Shown: positions 48,288 through 57,810, numbered from the stretch's first letter. The stretch: DNA of 64,000 nt from Candidatus Zhuqueibacterota bacterium (GCA_016926625.1 JAFGOE010000109.1:1-64000); one strand, 5' to 3'. The notes: generated by a model from the sequence alone, not told the origin. Program-made: numbers and translations.

Positions 48288-49319
48288 TTAAAAGCTATGC
48301 TGATGAACTGCCTCTCGAAGCTTTGCCGCAGCTTCTTCCGGCGGAATCGGATTGATGTGATAGCCAGTTCCTATTTCAAAACCAGCAAAGTTCATCAATT
48401 TAGGAATAATTTCTAAATGCCAGTGATATTCAGGGTAATCTGGTTTTATCAGAGGCGATGTATGCAGTACGAGATTAAATGCAGGTTTTCCTATTGATTG
48501 ATTCATCGCATGCAGTGTTATTTTCACGATATCAGCTAGATCCGATGTCAATTCATACGATATCTCCTGGAAACGACACTGATGGCTTCGTGGAACGATC
48601 CACGTCTCATAGGGTGATCGCGCCGCATAGGGCTCGATCGCTATAAAATGCCTGGTCTGCGTTACGAGGCGGCTGGAGATCATCAGCTCCTGGTCGATGA
48701 TATCACAAAAAATACAATGAGAATTTTTTAAATAATATTGCCTGGCACCATCCAACTCCTCCTCTACCTGCTTTGGAATCAATGGGATAGCGATGATTTG
48801 AAAATGTGGATGATCGATCGAAGCTCCAGCCAGCTTGCCGTGATTCTTAAAAGCAATGATGAACTGAAACCGCTTGTCCCTGCTCAAATCCAGAAAACGC
48901 TCCCGGATGACCCAGAAAATATTCGCCACATGCTTTCGCGACATCGACGTAAGGTCAAGATCATGGTGTGAAGTCTCTATCAACACCTCATGCGCACCAA
49001 CTCCCCCCATTTTCTCATAGAGTCGATTACTGATTGGATTGATTTCTCCTTCAATGATTAGAGCCGGATACTTATTTGAGATAACTCGTATACTCCAGCC
49101 AGGTTTATTGGGTTTAGTATCAGGTTTTCTTATCGCGTAAACTTCGGGCGGAGTTTCGGATTCATTGCCGGGACAAAATGGGCAGATGAGATCAGCCGAC
49201 TTATGCCGTGTGGTAATCCATGCGTTGGGGCGCATCGACCTAACTTTTGATATAATGATCCATCGATTGCTCAAAGGATCTTTTCTAATTTCCGGACGCA
49301 TATTACGATTATCATGCAT
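48288..49319 (-). CDS. galT: Hexose-1-phosphate uridylyltransferase
   Basis: A GalT of about 343 residues. HPHFQIIAIP near residue 170 carries the active-site His of the HxHxQ-type motif; zinc-ligand pairs are visible in CPFCPGNE and HCIFCDII. The C-terminal domain ends with EYHWHLEIIPKL. It exchanges UMP between UDP-glucose and galactose-1-phosphate, linking galactose to UDP-sugar pools used in the neighbouring locus. The frame extends to an ATG at 49361, but that ATG directly abuts the predicted -10 box, so translation more likely starts at 49319 (preceded by GGATGAATAGA) or another internal ATG. Confidence 0.92.
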   Translation of the reverse strand: MHDNRNMRPEIRKDPLSNRWIIISKVRSMRPNAWITTRHKSADLICPFCPGNESETPPEVYAIRKPDTKPNKPGWSIRVISNKYPALIIEGEINPISNRLYEKMGGVGAHEVLIETSHHDLDLTSMSRKHVANIFWVIRERFLDLSRDKRFQFIIAFKNHGKLAGASIDHPHFQIIAIPLIPKQVEEELDGARQYYLKNSHCIFCDIIDQELMISSRLVTQTRHFIAIEPYAARSPYETWIVPRSHQCRFQEISYELTSDLADIVKITLHAMNQSIGKPAFNLVLHTSPLIKPDYPEYHWHLEIIPKLMNFAGFEIGTGYHINPIPPEEAAAKLREAVHQHSF

Positions 49320-49361
49320 TCTATTCATCCAAGCTGGTTCGGATTGCTGGACAGAAAGCAT

Positions 49362-49390
49362 AATATATGATTTTTATATATCATAATCAA
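49362..49390 (-). promoter_or_regulatory. Sigma70-like promoter for galT-glgA
   Basis: TTGATT (49390-49385) and TATATT (49367-49362) are separated by exactly 17 bases in AT-rich DNA, directly after the terminator at 49401-49430. The predicted transcript would begin near 49355, which rules out the first in-frame ATG of galT. Confidence 0.6.
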
Positions 49391-49400
49391 TATAAAAATA

Positions 49401-49430
49401 AAGCTGGAAAGGATTTAATCCCTCCAGCTT
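49401..49430 (-). terminator. Rho-independent terminator after the YbgF-like gene
   Basis: AAGCTGGA and TCCAGCTT pair exactly, with further GGATT/AATCC pairing inside, and the minus-strand sequence continues TATTTTTATATT. It separates the beta-barrel/YbgF-like unit from galT-glgA. Confidence 0.85.
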
Positions 49431-49500
49431 CGACCCATATTATGATATAACCCATCATCATGACGATGTGAATCATCTGAATCGCAACGCTCTCCTGATA

Positions 49501-50295
49501 TCACAAATTCGATAAATAATTCTGCGCTTTGGATACATACTCACTATCAGGGAAATTGGATATTAAGCGTTGAAATTCTTCACGTGCTTTCACCCGATCC
49601 CCCTCTTTCATGTAGGAAATACCTAATTTAAGCTGCGCATCATCCTTTTTATTGGAATCTTCATAGGATAAAACCTTTTCAAATTCAACGATAGCTTGTT
49701 TATAATTTCCCAGCCCGTAATAGGATTCCCCAATCCAATAACGACAGTTATCGGCCAGAGAATTATTGCTATCACGCATCAACAGCGATTCGAAAATATC
49801 GATGGCGCCCTTATAGTTTCTGTTATTATATTCACTTAGAGCGACTTGATAATCCTGGGTGAAATCGCCTGATGGTGTATACTGCGTCGCCTTAGCGGAT
49901 GATGTCGATACCGAAGGCTGTTGCTCTAATTTCTTATCCTTCTCCGCTAACTCGGTTTGAAGTCGATCGATCTCCATCTCCTTTTCCGAAATCTGTCTCT
50001 CTAATTCCGTCGATTTATTCTTCCAATAGGTCAGGTCCTCTTGTGGCAAACTGGTTGTGTCCTCTGTGATGTTACTTTCTTCCTTCTTTATGCCGAGCAA
50101 TTTCAAAACTTCATCTTCATCACTATCCAGGGCGCTTGATTCTTCATCGTTGGATACACCGTAAAAATCATCAAGGCTCTCCGTACCGGTATCGCCTGTA
50201 TCATCAATATCAGCCACTCTCTTACCAGAAGCACATCCGAACACAACGATGTATACGAAAACAACATAGACAAATTTTAAAGTTAATGATTTCAT
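49501..50295 (-). CDS. YbgF/CpoB-like TPR lipoprotein with coiled coil
   Basis: This 264-residue protein begins with a lipoprotein signal (lipobox VFGC near residue 21). An acidic stretch follows (25-75), then a coiled coil near 88-125 (LERQISEKEMEIDRLQTEL) and C-terminal TPR repeats (DYQVALSEYNNRNYKGAID, YWIGESYYGLGNYKQAIVEF, YMKEGDRVKAREEFQRLI). This is the layout of YbgF/CpoB, which in proteobacteria links the Tol-Pal system with peptidoglycan synthesis. There are no tol or pal genes in the window. It is 13 bases after the beta-barrel gene and shares its promoter. Confidence 0.87.
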   Translation of the reverse strand: MKSLTLKFVYVVFVYIVVFGCASGKRVADIDDTGDTGTESLDDFYGVSNDEESSALDSDEDEVLKLLGIKKEESNITEDTTSLPQEDLTYWKNKSTELERQISEKEMEIDRLQTELAEKDKKLEQQPSVSTSSAKATQYTPSGDFTQDYQVALSEYNNRNYKGAIDIFESLLMRDSNNSLADNCRYWIGESYYGLGNYKQAIVEFEKVLSYEDSNKKDDAQLKLGISYMKEGDRVKAREEFQRLISNFPDSEYVSKAQNYLSNL

Positions 50296-50308
50296 TTATC
50301 CACCCTCG

Positions 50309-51481
50309 CTAATTTTGTTCTTTCGAAATTAAGTATCCGGCTGTCCCCCACGTTGTTAACGCAGCGACTCCATTGACAATTCGCCAGAAAGTTGTATTAC
50401 CAATTACCTTGACACGATTAGGCCTCTTGGGGAGGCCACTATACCCGATGCCGCTTACAGCTCTGTCGACAGCAATCACGCAATATTCGATTCCCTGCTC
50501 CCGTACTTCGTCTTTAGGAATGATACCCTCATATAGAACTCCTTCGATATTGTTTAATCGGATGACGTTCCACCGATAGAAATTCTGAGGGCGATAGAGC
50601 AAAGCCGCGATTTTAAGATCATTATTCTCATATATTTCAGCATTGATCTTAATATTTCGATCGCTCTCGACGACCCGTAACGGGGTATGAATAACAACCG
50701 GTGGGCTGTTGTCTTCTGAAGTTTCGATAAAATTCTCGCTCTTCTGTACACTGGCTAATGGTGGTATCCCCTCCGGTTTGCCATCATGATCAAGATATCC
50801 ATCATGATCCTCACGCTGAGTCGGCGATAGATCCAACTCATCCGGAATACCATCATTATCACGGTCGCCCGCCCTGTTCGTTCTGAAATAATAGGTCAAA
50901 CCCGCATGAAAATCGTAAACCGCATCGTTTAAATTGCCGGAATAATCCTGGTCTAACATGTCCGTCAATGAATAGCGGTACGTCGCTCCAATATCAAGAT
51001 AAAGATTTCTTGAGTTATTCAAGAGAACCTCGAGACCTGCTCCAAATTTAAAAAACGAATCATATTTCTCTTGAAGTTCGTTAGAAAAGTCATCCCGGAT
51101 CGTCTTCCCATCATATGTTGCGTTCCAATAAACACCACCTCCGCCGAAAAGCGCATATGGATTAACTCGGCCCAGTGGAAAGAAACTGAAGGTTGCATGC
51201 ACTTCATAGGGCACAATGGCTGTCTGAAATTTATCATCATCTTCATTTTCGAGTATGCCGTAACCACTCTCAAATCCGAAGGAGATAAACTCGTTGGCAT
51301 TGTAACTGATAGTCCCCATTACCATGGGTCCGAAAGCGGGATTTTCTAAATCACTTTTAAATCGAATCACACCCAGACGCAATCCTAACCCGATGTTCCC
51401 TCTGTTACCACCCGCGTTGACTTCAAGAGAGAAAATTGAAACAAGCAGCAGGACGATACATATCCTTAATATATATTTCAA
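50309..51481 (-). CDS. Outer-membrane beta-barrel protein with calcium-binding repeat, TTG start
   Basis: A 390-residue protein. Residues 1-23 are a signal peptide ending VNAGG. Residues about 25-205 alternate hydrophobic and polar residues with terminal aromatics, typical of an eight-strand OmpA-like barrel. DRDNDGIPDELDLSPT and EDHDGYLDHDGKPEG (about 205-240) are thrombospondin type 3-like calcium loops. The rest is a beta-rich domain of unclear family, ending with a short hydrophobic segment. The start codon is TTG, supported by AGGGAGGAAGAA directly upstream and no other suitable start. No peptidoglycan-binding OmpA C-domain is recognisable. Function unknown. Confidence 0.85.
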   Translation of the reverse strand: MKYILRICIVLLLVSIFSLEVNAGGNRGNIGLGLRLGVIRFKSDLENPAFGPMVMGTISYNANEFISFGFESGYGILENEDDDKFQTAIVPYEVHATFSFFPLGRVNPYALFGGGGVYWNATYDGKTIRDDFSNELQEKYDSFFKFGAGLEVLLNNSRNLYLDIGATYRYSLTDMLDQDYSGNLNDAVYDFHAGLTYYFRTNRAGDRDNDGIPDELDLSPTQREDHDGYLDHDGKPEGIPPLASVQKSENFIETSEDNSPPVVIHTPLRVVESDRNIKINAEIYENNDLKIAALLYRPQNFYRWNVIRLNNIEGVLYEGIIPKDEVREQGIEYCVIAVDRAVSGIGYSGLPKRPNRVKVIGNTTFWRIVNGVAALTTWGTAGYLISKEQN

Positions 51482-51532
51482 TTCTTCCTCCCTTTCTTGC
51501 TAATTTAAAGTGATTACTTAAGTTATTACTAA

Positions 51533-51561
51533 AATTTATCAAAGTTTATCACAAAAGTCAA
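51533..51561 (-). promoter_or_regulatory. Strong sigma70-like promoter for the beta-barrel/YbgF-like unit
   Basis: TTGACT (51561-51556) and TAAATT (51538-51533) are exactly 17 bases apart, about 50 bases upstream of the TTG start at 51481. It is the best promoter match I see in the window. Confidence 0.7.
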
Positions 51562-51581
51562 GGTTTTTTTTGAGTTACACC

Positions 51582-52409
51582 TTAATCAAGATCCTGTGCG
51601 ACTTTTTTTCTGTTTATTCTAATCAGATGATACACGATCATCGCCACACCAGCGATGATCATAATGAAACTAATCCCCTGATTAAGCGATATCGGATTGT
51701 CACCGATCGTAAACAGGACCATACTGTCCTCATAATAACGGAAAAAATCGACCGTCAACCTGGAAATGCCATATAAAATCAGGAACCAGGAAAGCAAATA
51801 ACCATCAAATTTCTTCTTGCGATCTAATAAAAGGGTTGCAACGAAGATCACCAGACCATAAAAAGATGAGTAGAGTTGTGCCGGATGAATAGAGATCCCT
51901 GTAAAATGATAGCCGGCTGCACATTCGGGTGGAAAAATCATTCCCCATGGCACATTCGTCGGCACCCCGTAACAGCACCCATTCAGGAAACATCCGATCC
52001 GCGTGATAAAAATTCCTAAGCCCACCGATGGTACGAGAATATCACATATTTTCAATATCGGCAGTTTTTTAATATACAAATACAATATTCCAAACAACAA
52101 AGAAGCAATAAACCCGCCCAACATCGTCAATCCAGCAATTCCTATCTGCCCATTACTCTGAAACGGATTTATCGTATCCAGCCAATGTCCTCTGAATTCC
52201 TCCAGATGTGCGATCACATATAGAAATCGTGATCCCAGGATCGCACTGATCACGATAATTATCGATAAATCCATGATTTTATCCGGATTCACTCCCTGCT
52301 TTTTCGCACGGTATGTCGCTAATATAATTCCGAACAAAAAGGATAACGCTAACAATAAACCGTAGCTGTGAATCTCCAATGAACCAATTTTAAATAGAGT
52401 CGGGTACAC
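51582..52409 (-). CDS. lgt: Prolipoprotein diacylglyceryl transferase
   Basis: This 275-residue inner-membrane enzyme has seven helices. It transfers diacylglycerol from phosphatidylglycerol to the lipobox Cys of prolipoproteins. The Lgt signature appears as FITRIGCFLNGCCYGVPTNV near residue 130, and IHPAQLYSSFYGLVIF and the late YGISRLTVDFFRYYED match further conserved blocks. The start is MYPTLFKIGSLEIHSYG. It is the last gene of the rod-shape cluster, 35 bases after rodA. Its product would process the YbgF-like lipoprotein nearby. Confidence 0.95.
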   Translation of the reverse strand: MYPTLFKIGSLEIHSYGLLLALSFLFGIILATYRAKKQGVNPDKIMDLSIIIVISAILGSRFLYVIAHLEEFRGHWLDTINPFQSNGQIGIAGLTMLGGFIASLLFGILYLYIKKLPILKICDILVPSVGLGIFITRIGCFLNGCCYGVPTNVPWGMIFPPECAAGYHFTGISIHPAQLYSSFYGLVIFVATLLLDRKKKFDGYLLSWFLILYGISRLTVDFFRYYEDSMVLFTIGDNPISLNQGISFIMIIAGVAMIVYHLIRINRKKVAQDLD

Positions 52410-52444
52410 TTTTCTCCCTCGCTTTTAAATTAAAATACAGAAAG

Positions 52445-53674
52445 TTAATATCTATACCGTCGTATAGAAGTATTAATTATCAGACCAATTAGCAGCATCG
52501 ATGTCATGAGTGATGAGCCGCCGTAACTGATCAACGGTAAGGGTATTCCGGTTACAGGCATGATCCCAACTGTCATCCCAACATTAATCATCACATGAAG
52601 GCCAATGATCGTGGTCGCTCCGATGGAAATAAGACTGCTGAATTTCGATCGTGCTTTTGATGCTATAAATATACCTCGTAATATAATGAAAATAAACAGC
52701 AACAGAATAAATGAAATACCAATAAATCCAAACTCCTCAGCGATCACCGAGAAGATAAAATCAGTGTGCTGTGCGGGTAAAAAGCGTAATTGAGTCTGCG
52801 TCCCTTCGAGAAAACCCTTCCCCCATAATCCTCCGGAACCGACCGCGACCTTCGATTGAATTACCTGGTAGCCAGTACCCTGAATATCAAGCTCGATTCC
52901 TAAGTAGGTTAGAATCCTGTGACGCTGATATTGATGCAGCTTACTCCAGATGATCGGAGTTATCAAACCCACTCCAATATTCAACAGCATATTGAAAATA
53001 ACAAATTGAAGGCCTCGCCGAAACATATAAAATATAAACATAAAAATAATCATTGCAACAAAAAAAGTATAAAAATTAAACGCGGATATCAAACTGATGA
53101 ACGGCGCTAAAATGGCAACAAGAAGAAACGTCGGTAGACCTGCCCAGTATAACACGGGTAAGATGAAGCCTACAAATACGAGTGAGGTCCCCAGATCAGG
53201 TTGTCTGACAATGAGTAAAAATGGTATCAACACAATCAGGAAAGCCATGACGATGTCTTTGAATGCATTCAGATTTCGTCTCTCCTCAGAGAGATATTTC
53301 GCTAACGCCAGCAAAGCACCTATTTTAGCAAACTCAGATGGTTGAAATTGGAAAGACCCGATACTGATCCACCGTTGTACACCAGCTGAGGGTGGAAACA
53401 GGTAGGTAAGGAGCAGCAAAAATATCGTAATCCCGTAAATCGTGTAGGAAAACATGCGTAAATATTTTGGATCAATAAATATGATAGCGATCATAAAGAT
53501 CAGAGAAATCGAAATCCAGATCAGCTGTTTTGAAAAATTTGATTTTAATACAGAGCCTTCATCAATGTGGTAGGTACTGCTGTATATAGCTACCATCCCA
53601 ATCAATACGAGGATTAATACCACTATCAAGGTCAAGTAATCAAACGATGTGATCTTTAAGCGTCTGAATTCCAT
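52445..53674 (-). CDS. rodA: Rod-shape peptidoglycan glycosyltransferase RodA
   Basis: A 409-residue SEDS-family protein with about ten membrane helices. Conserved blocks are QPSEFAKIGALLALAKYLS near 112, RQPDLGTSLVFVGF near 160, and GSGGLWGKGFLEGTQTQLRFLPAQHTDFIFS near 280, followed by GIPLPLISYGGSS near 380. RodA polymerises glycan strands during elongation together with PBP2, encoded by the gene directly upstream (8-base gap). The order mreB-mreC-mreD-mrdA-rodA is the classic arrangement. Confidence 0.95.
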   Translation of the reverse strand: MEFRRLKITSFDYLTLIVVLILVLIGMVAIYSSTYHIDEGSVLKSNFSKQLIWISISLIFMIAIIFIDPKYLRMFSYTIYGITIFLLLLTYLFPPSAGVQRWISIGSFQFQPSEFAKIGALLALAKYLSEERRNLNAFKDIVMAFLIVLIPFLLIVRQPDLGTSLVFVGFILPVLYWAGLPTFLLVAILAPFISLISAFNFYTFFVAMIIFMFIFYMFRRGLQFVIFNMLLNIGVGLITPIIWSKLHQYQRHRILTYLGIELDIQGTGYQVIQSKVAVGSGGLWGKGFLEGTQTQLRFLPAQHTDFIFSVIAEEFGFIGISFILLLFIFIILRGIFIASKARSKFSSLISIGATTIIGLHVMINVGMTVGIMPVTGIPLPLISYGGSSLMTSMLLIGLIINTSIRRYRY

Positions 53675-53682
53675 TTACATGT

Positions 53683-55443
53683 TCACTTCGTATAAAAAGT
53701 TCTAATGATGTCTCTGGCAATCGGGGCAGCATCAGCACTTCCGCTGCCTCCGTTCTCTACAAGCACACAGAATGCGATCTTTGGATTACGGTTAAGAACG
53801 AATCCGATGAACCATGCATGAGGCTCTCCATGTGGATTCTGTGCAGTACCTGTCTTTCCTGCTACCTCTATATCGGTAAACCGACACACCCGCGCCGTGC
53901 CATTCGCACCATTAACCACGCCGTACATCCCCTGTCGTACGATATCATAAGTCGGTTTTGATATACCACTGATCTGTATCGAATCGATTGCTGTGTAATG
54001 CCTGCTCATATCGATCGGATCTTCAATGTATCGGACCAGGTGAAACGGATGATAGACACCTTTGTTCGCCATAATCATTGCCAGCGCAGCAAGCTGCAGC
54101 GGTGTGATCAACATATCACCCTGTCCCACCGCAAGATTGAGTACCAATCCCTTCGACCATTTTCCCTGTCCGTATTTCATATCAAAATAGGATGTGGATG
54201 GTATGATTCCGCTGTTCTCTTCGTACAGATCGATATCAGTCTTTATGCCCATGCGAAGCCTCGTCGAAAATTCTGACCAATAATCCAGACCCAGTCGTAA
54301 TCCTAATTTGTAGAAATAGACATTACAGGACTGTTCGATAGCACCGAGCAGGTCCAATTCACCATGACCTTCTAATTTCCAGCAGTCAAAATTTCGTCGT
54401 CCGAAACGATAAGTACCGAAACAGGTGCTACGCCAATGTTGATCAATGGTTCCTGTTTCCAGCGCAGCGGTAGCTAAAACCAGTTTGTACGTAGACCCCG
54501 GCGGATAAATACTCTGTACCATTCTGTCATAGAGAGGTTTATCCGGATCGTTCAGGAGTCTATCCCACAAATCCTGTGTTATGGGTTTCGTAAACATCTC
54601 CGGATCATAATCCGGTTTACTGACCAGGGCCAAAATTTCACCATTATCACAATCAACAACAACAGCACCTCCTCTCAGTGAATCCATCCTGCTTTCGAGG
54701 AAGCTTTGTAATTTCTTATCGATCGAAAGATGTAAATTCTTCCCCGGTATCGGTAGAATTTCCGGCCTCGAATTCAACGATCTTACCTCACGTCCCAGCG
54801 CATCCACCTCGATATAACGATAACCTCGAACTCCCTTCAGTTGCTCATCATATACTCGTTCAAGACCTTTTTTCCCGATGATATCACCTGGTTGATATTT
54901 TCTGCCTGCATCGTCCTCTAATTCCTTCGTGCTGATCTCTCCCAGATAGCCGAATAGATGAGGAGCGCGAACGACTGAAGGGTAAAACCGCCTCGGCTCG
55001 ATATCGTATATGATCCCGGGTAATTCCAACCTGCTCTCTTCGATCTTCGACAACATATCAAAATTAATCATGCGTTTCAACTTGACCGGAGAAAAGAGAG
55101 ATCCCTTGTGTTTAGCAATTATTGACTTCATTTCAATCATCGGGATATCGATGATCTCACTCAATAATTCCAGGACGGTGTCGGCATTTTGTACTTCAAA
55201 AGGAATGGCATACACAGAATAAGATGGAATGTTATCTACCAGAATCTCACCGTCGCAATCGTAAATGAGTCCACGCGTCGGCTGTAACATGACCTCTCTG
55301 ATTCTGTTTTTCTCTGATTCACGAATATACTTATCCTGTTTGTAAATCTGCAGATAAAAGAATCGTGTCATCAAGATAAAAAATGATAGACTGAATGCAA
55401 CAGTGAAAATTAGCCTTCTTTTAATCAGAGTATCATATTCCAT
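53683..55443 (-). CDS. mrdA: Penicillin-binding protein 2, elongation transpeptidase
   Basis: This 586-residue class B PBP has one N-terminal membrane helix (residues about 11-30), a PBP dimer domain and the transpeptidase domain. The three active-site motifs are present: SxxK in YPPGSTYKLVLAT, SxN in EQSCNVYFYKLG and KTG in VAGKTGTAQNPHGEPHAW. It cross-links peptidoglycan side chains in the elongasome with RodA and MreBCD. Length is typical of PBP2. It follows mreD by 24 bases. Confidence 0.95.
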   Translation of the reverse strand: MEYDTLIKRRLIFTVAFSLSFFILMTRFFYLQIYKQDKYIRESEKNRIREVMLQPTRGLIYDCDGEILVDNIPSYSVYAIPFEVQNADTVLELLSEIIDIPMIEMKSIIAKHKGSLFSPVKLKRMINFDMLSKIEESRLELPGIIYDIEPRRFYPSVVRAPHLFGYLGEISTKELEDDAGRKYQPGDIIGKKGLERVYDEQLKGVRGYRYIEVDALGREVRSLNSRPEILPIPGKNLHLSIDKKLQSFLESRMDSLRGGAVVVDCDNGEILALVSKPDYDPEMFTKPITQDLWDRLLNDPDKPLYDRMVQSIYPPGSTYKLVLATAALETGTIDQHWRSTCFGTYRFGRRNFDCWKLEGHGELDLLGAIEQSCNVYFYKLGLRLGLDYWSEFSTRLRMGIKTDIDLYEENSGIIPSTSYFDMKYGQGKWSKGLVLNLAVGQGDMLITPLQLAALAMIMANKGVYHPFHLVRYIEDPIDMSRHYTAIDSIQISGISKPTYDIVRQGMYGVVNGANGTARVCRFTDIEVAGKTGTAQNPHGEPHAWFIGFVLNRNPKIAFCVLVENGGSGSADAAPIARDIIRTFYTK

Positions 55444-55467
55444 TAAAACGATGTCCGATCGGATAGA

Positions 55468-55950
55468 TTAAGGTTGACGTGACCAAATCATTCTATATAA
55501 CATCAAGTTGACTATTACTGCGAAAACAGCAGTGTATATTGCCCCAGGAAGCGAAGTATGAAATATTATTTTTTCGATCCTGAAATGAGTCCCTACGGAG
55601 ATGATGATTTGGTAAAGAATGTTGTGAACCAGGGAAGTGACGAACACGATCAGGGCAATACGAGACGTGGTATATCTCTGCTCTGTACGCTTAAAATAAG
55701 ATGCGATGAACCCTGTAATCGACTTGCAAAGTGAAGATAAACCGATCAAATCAAAAGAAAAAATATCCTGAATCAGACCGATTAAAAATCCAGCAACAGT
55801 CGACTTGATCTGACTTTCTTTAAGACTGAAAAAAATTAAGAAAATAATTGAAAGATCAGGTACTACCCCGTTAATCGATATTAAATGAATTAAACTATTT
55901 TCAAAAACCAATACGACGAAATAGACAATAATATACATTAAATAGTTCAT
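55468..55950 (-). CDS. mreD: Rod shape-determining protein MreD
   Basis: A 160-residue membrane protein with about five helices, small and poorly conserved as is normal for MreD. The pattern VVPDLSIIFLIFFSLKESQIKS and IGLIQDIFSFDLIGLSSLCKSI (the conserved GLxxDxxS region) identifies it, supported strongly by its place between mreC and mrdA. Its start overlaps mreC by four bases (ATGA). It is part of the elongasome membrane core. Confidence 0.9.
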   Translation of the reverse strand: MNYLMYIIVYFVVLVFENSLIHLISINGVVPDLSIIFLIFFSLKESQIKSTVAGFLIGLIQDIFSFDLIGLSSLCKSITGFIASYFKRTEQRYTTSRIALIVFVTSLVHNILYQIIISVGTHFRIEKIIFHTSLPGAIYTAVFAVIVNLMLYRMIWSRQP

Positions 55951-56765
55951 TCGGCGACTTGATTCTTTCTGTCATGACTTGTTAAGATCAGTACTTCCTC
56001 TAATTGAGAGACATCAACGTCAGGTTTCACTCTTATATCCATGAACAAACTGCGCCTGGAGTTCTCTGCTGCGGTCACGCGTCCGACATATATCCCCTCA
56101 GGAAATATTCTGCTGAATCCTGATGTGACCACTGAATCTGCAACCAGTATATCAGCGCGATTGGCAACTTGAGTCATCAACATGGTGTTTCCTTCCTCCC
56201 ATGTTAATATGCCTTTCACATTGTTACGTAAAATTTTTACACTGATTCTAAAATTTTTATCGAATAAGAGTTGGCCGATTGAGTAATCATCCGTCACCTC
56301 GTATATTCTTCCGATCATCCCCTCAGGCAACACGATGGGCATACCCTTCTCCATACTCTGATCTTTGCCGACATCCAATATGAGTTGATTCATAAATCCC
56401 ATCTTATCGACACTAAGCACCCTTGCGACAGTAAAGGAATAATCGCTCTCACGTATGAACGATATAAGCTGCCTTAGGCGCTGATTTTCTACGATCGCAT
56501 TACGCATACCACTGGTCTCGAGCGCCAGCCGTGTATTCTGAATTCTTAAAAATTGAACCTGCTCCTCTAATTTTCTCTTCTCTGAAAATTCAGGAGTAAT
56601 AAACAGATGCTGCCTTAAGAATCCCCGACCCTGCAAAGCAGTTACTTTGATCGAATTAATATAATCGTTATCGTTCGAGTAGATTAATAGCAGGGATATA
56701 AAAATGCATAGAAATAACACAAGAAATTCTTTTAGATCGTAAAGATATTGTGAATAGTATCTCAT
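55947..56765 (-). CDS. mreC: Rod shape-determining protein MreC
   Basis: This 272-residue protein has one N-terminal membrane helix (residues about 13-30), a coiled coil near 60-95 and two beta-barrel lobes in the periplasm. MGFMNQLILDVGKDQSMEKGMPIV and VTSGFSRIFPEGIYVGRV are typical MreC blocks. MreC scaffolds PBP2 activation. It starts one base after mreB ends and overlaps mreD. Confidence 0.93.
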   Translation of the reverse strand: MRYYSQYLYDLKEFLVLFLCIFISLLLIYSNDNDYINSIKVTALQGRGFLRQHLFITPEFSEKRKLEEQVQFLRIQNTRLALETSGMRNAIVENQRLRQLISFIRESDYSFTVARVLSVDKMGFMNQLILDVGKDQSMEKGMPIVLPEGMIGRIYEVTDDYSIGQLLFDKNFRISVKILRNNVKGILTWEEGNTMLMTQVANRADILVADSVVTSGFSRIFPEGIYVGRVTAAENSRRSLFMDIRVKPDVDVSQLEEVLILTSHDRKNQVAE

Positions 56766-56766
56766 T

Positions 56767-57810
56767 TTATGTAAAATATTCTTTTCTGGTCTTTACAAGC
56801 ACTTTCTGAAAACTGGTCAGATCATCTAAAATTTTTCCTGCGCCGCGGACAACGCACGTTAACGGATCTTCGCTGAGGACAATAGGCAGATTCGTTTCCT
56901 GTCGCAATCTCTCGTCAAGACCTTTGAGTAACGCTCCGCCACCGGTTAAAATGATACCTCTATCGAGTATATCGGCTGCAAGTTCTGGCGGTGTCTGTTC
57001 CAGACAGAGTTTAACCGCTTCAACAATGGCATTAACACTCTCTGATAAGGCTTCTCTTACTTCTTCGGACGTAATTTCAATGGTCTTGGGTACACCTGCA
57101 ACAAGGTCACGACCCTTAACGGTCATAGACGCTTTTTCTACCTTGGATCCCGCTGAACCGATAGTGCATTTGATGATTTCAGCGGTGTTCAGACCAATCA
57201 ACAGATTATATTTTCGTTTAAAATATTGTACGATCGCATCCGTCATCTCATCGCCTGCAATTCGAATGGATGTATCATTGACGATACCAGATAATGCGAT
57301 GACGGCGATTTCAGTCGTGCCACCTCCGATGTCAATGATCATGCTACCAACAGGTTCATTAATCGGCAGACCCACTCCGATAGCAGCAGCCATCGGTTCT
57401 GCTACCAGATACACCTCTCGGGCACCAACATGCTCCGCCGTATCGCGCACCGCGCGTTTTTCCACATCGGTTATACCCGAAGGAATGGCAATGACAATTC
57501 TGGGCCGGAACATTCTGTTCATTTTGACCCGATTAATAAAATAGCGAATCATCCTTTCGGCTAATTCAAAATCGGCAATCACTCCATCCATTAATGGTCT
57601 GACAGTCAGGATCTCACCCGGAGTTCTTCCAAGCATCTCCTTGGCTTGTTTCCCATAGGCTACGATCTCTTGATTCGTTTTTTTAATCGCCACCACCGAA
57701 GGTTCGTTTACCAGGATACCCTTATTTTTAACGTAAATCAACGTGTTCGCAGTACCTAAATCGATCGCTATATCACTGGAGACAAAATTCTTTAAAAATG
57801 AAATGCCCAT
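56767..57810 (-). CDS. mreB: Rod shape-determining actin homologue MreB
   Basis: A 347-residue actin-fold ATPase. DLGTANTLIYVKNKGILVNEPSVVA at the start is the phosphate 1 region (residues about 17-41), PLMDGVIADFELAE near 70, MIIDIGGGTTEIAVIALSG near 160 is phosphate 2, and IILTGGGALLKGLDERL near 285 the adenosine motif. MreB filaments organise elongation synthesis under the inner membrane. It indicates a rod-shaped or elongated cell. The VanX-like gene ends nothing here but lies 12 bases upstream. Confidence 0.97.
   Translation of the reverse strand: MGISFLKNFVSSDIAIDLGTANTLIYVKNKGILVNEPSVVAIKKTNQEIVAYGKQAKEMLGRTPGEILTVRPLMDGVIADFELAERMIRYFINRVKMNRMFRPRIVIAIPSGITDVEKRAVRDTAEHVGAREVYLVAEPMAAAIGVGLPINEPVGSMIIDIGGGTTEIAVIALSGIVNDTSIRIAGDEMTDAIVQYFKRKYNLLIGLNTAEIIKCTIGSAGSKVEKASMTVKGRDLVAGVPKTIEITSEEVREALSESVNAIVEAVKLCLEQTPPELAADILDRGIILTGGGALLKGLDERLRQETNLPIVLSEDPLTCVVRGAGKILDDLTSFQKVLVKTRKEYFT

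Noticed and set aside
56924-57544. 206-codon open frame on the plus strand opposite mreB
   Set aside because: It is exactly antisense to the conserved MreB reading frame, has no ribosome-binding site of note and its translation resembles no protein; codon structure of mreB explains it.
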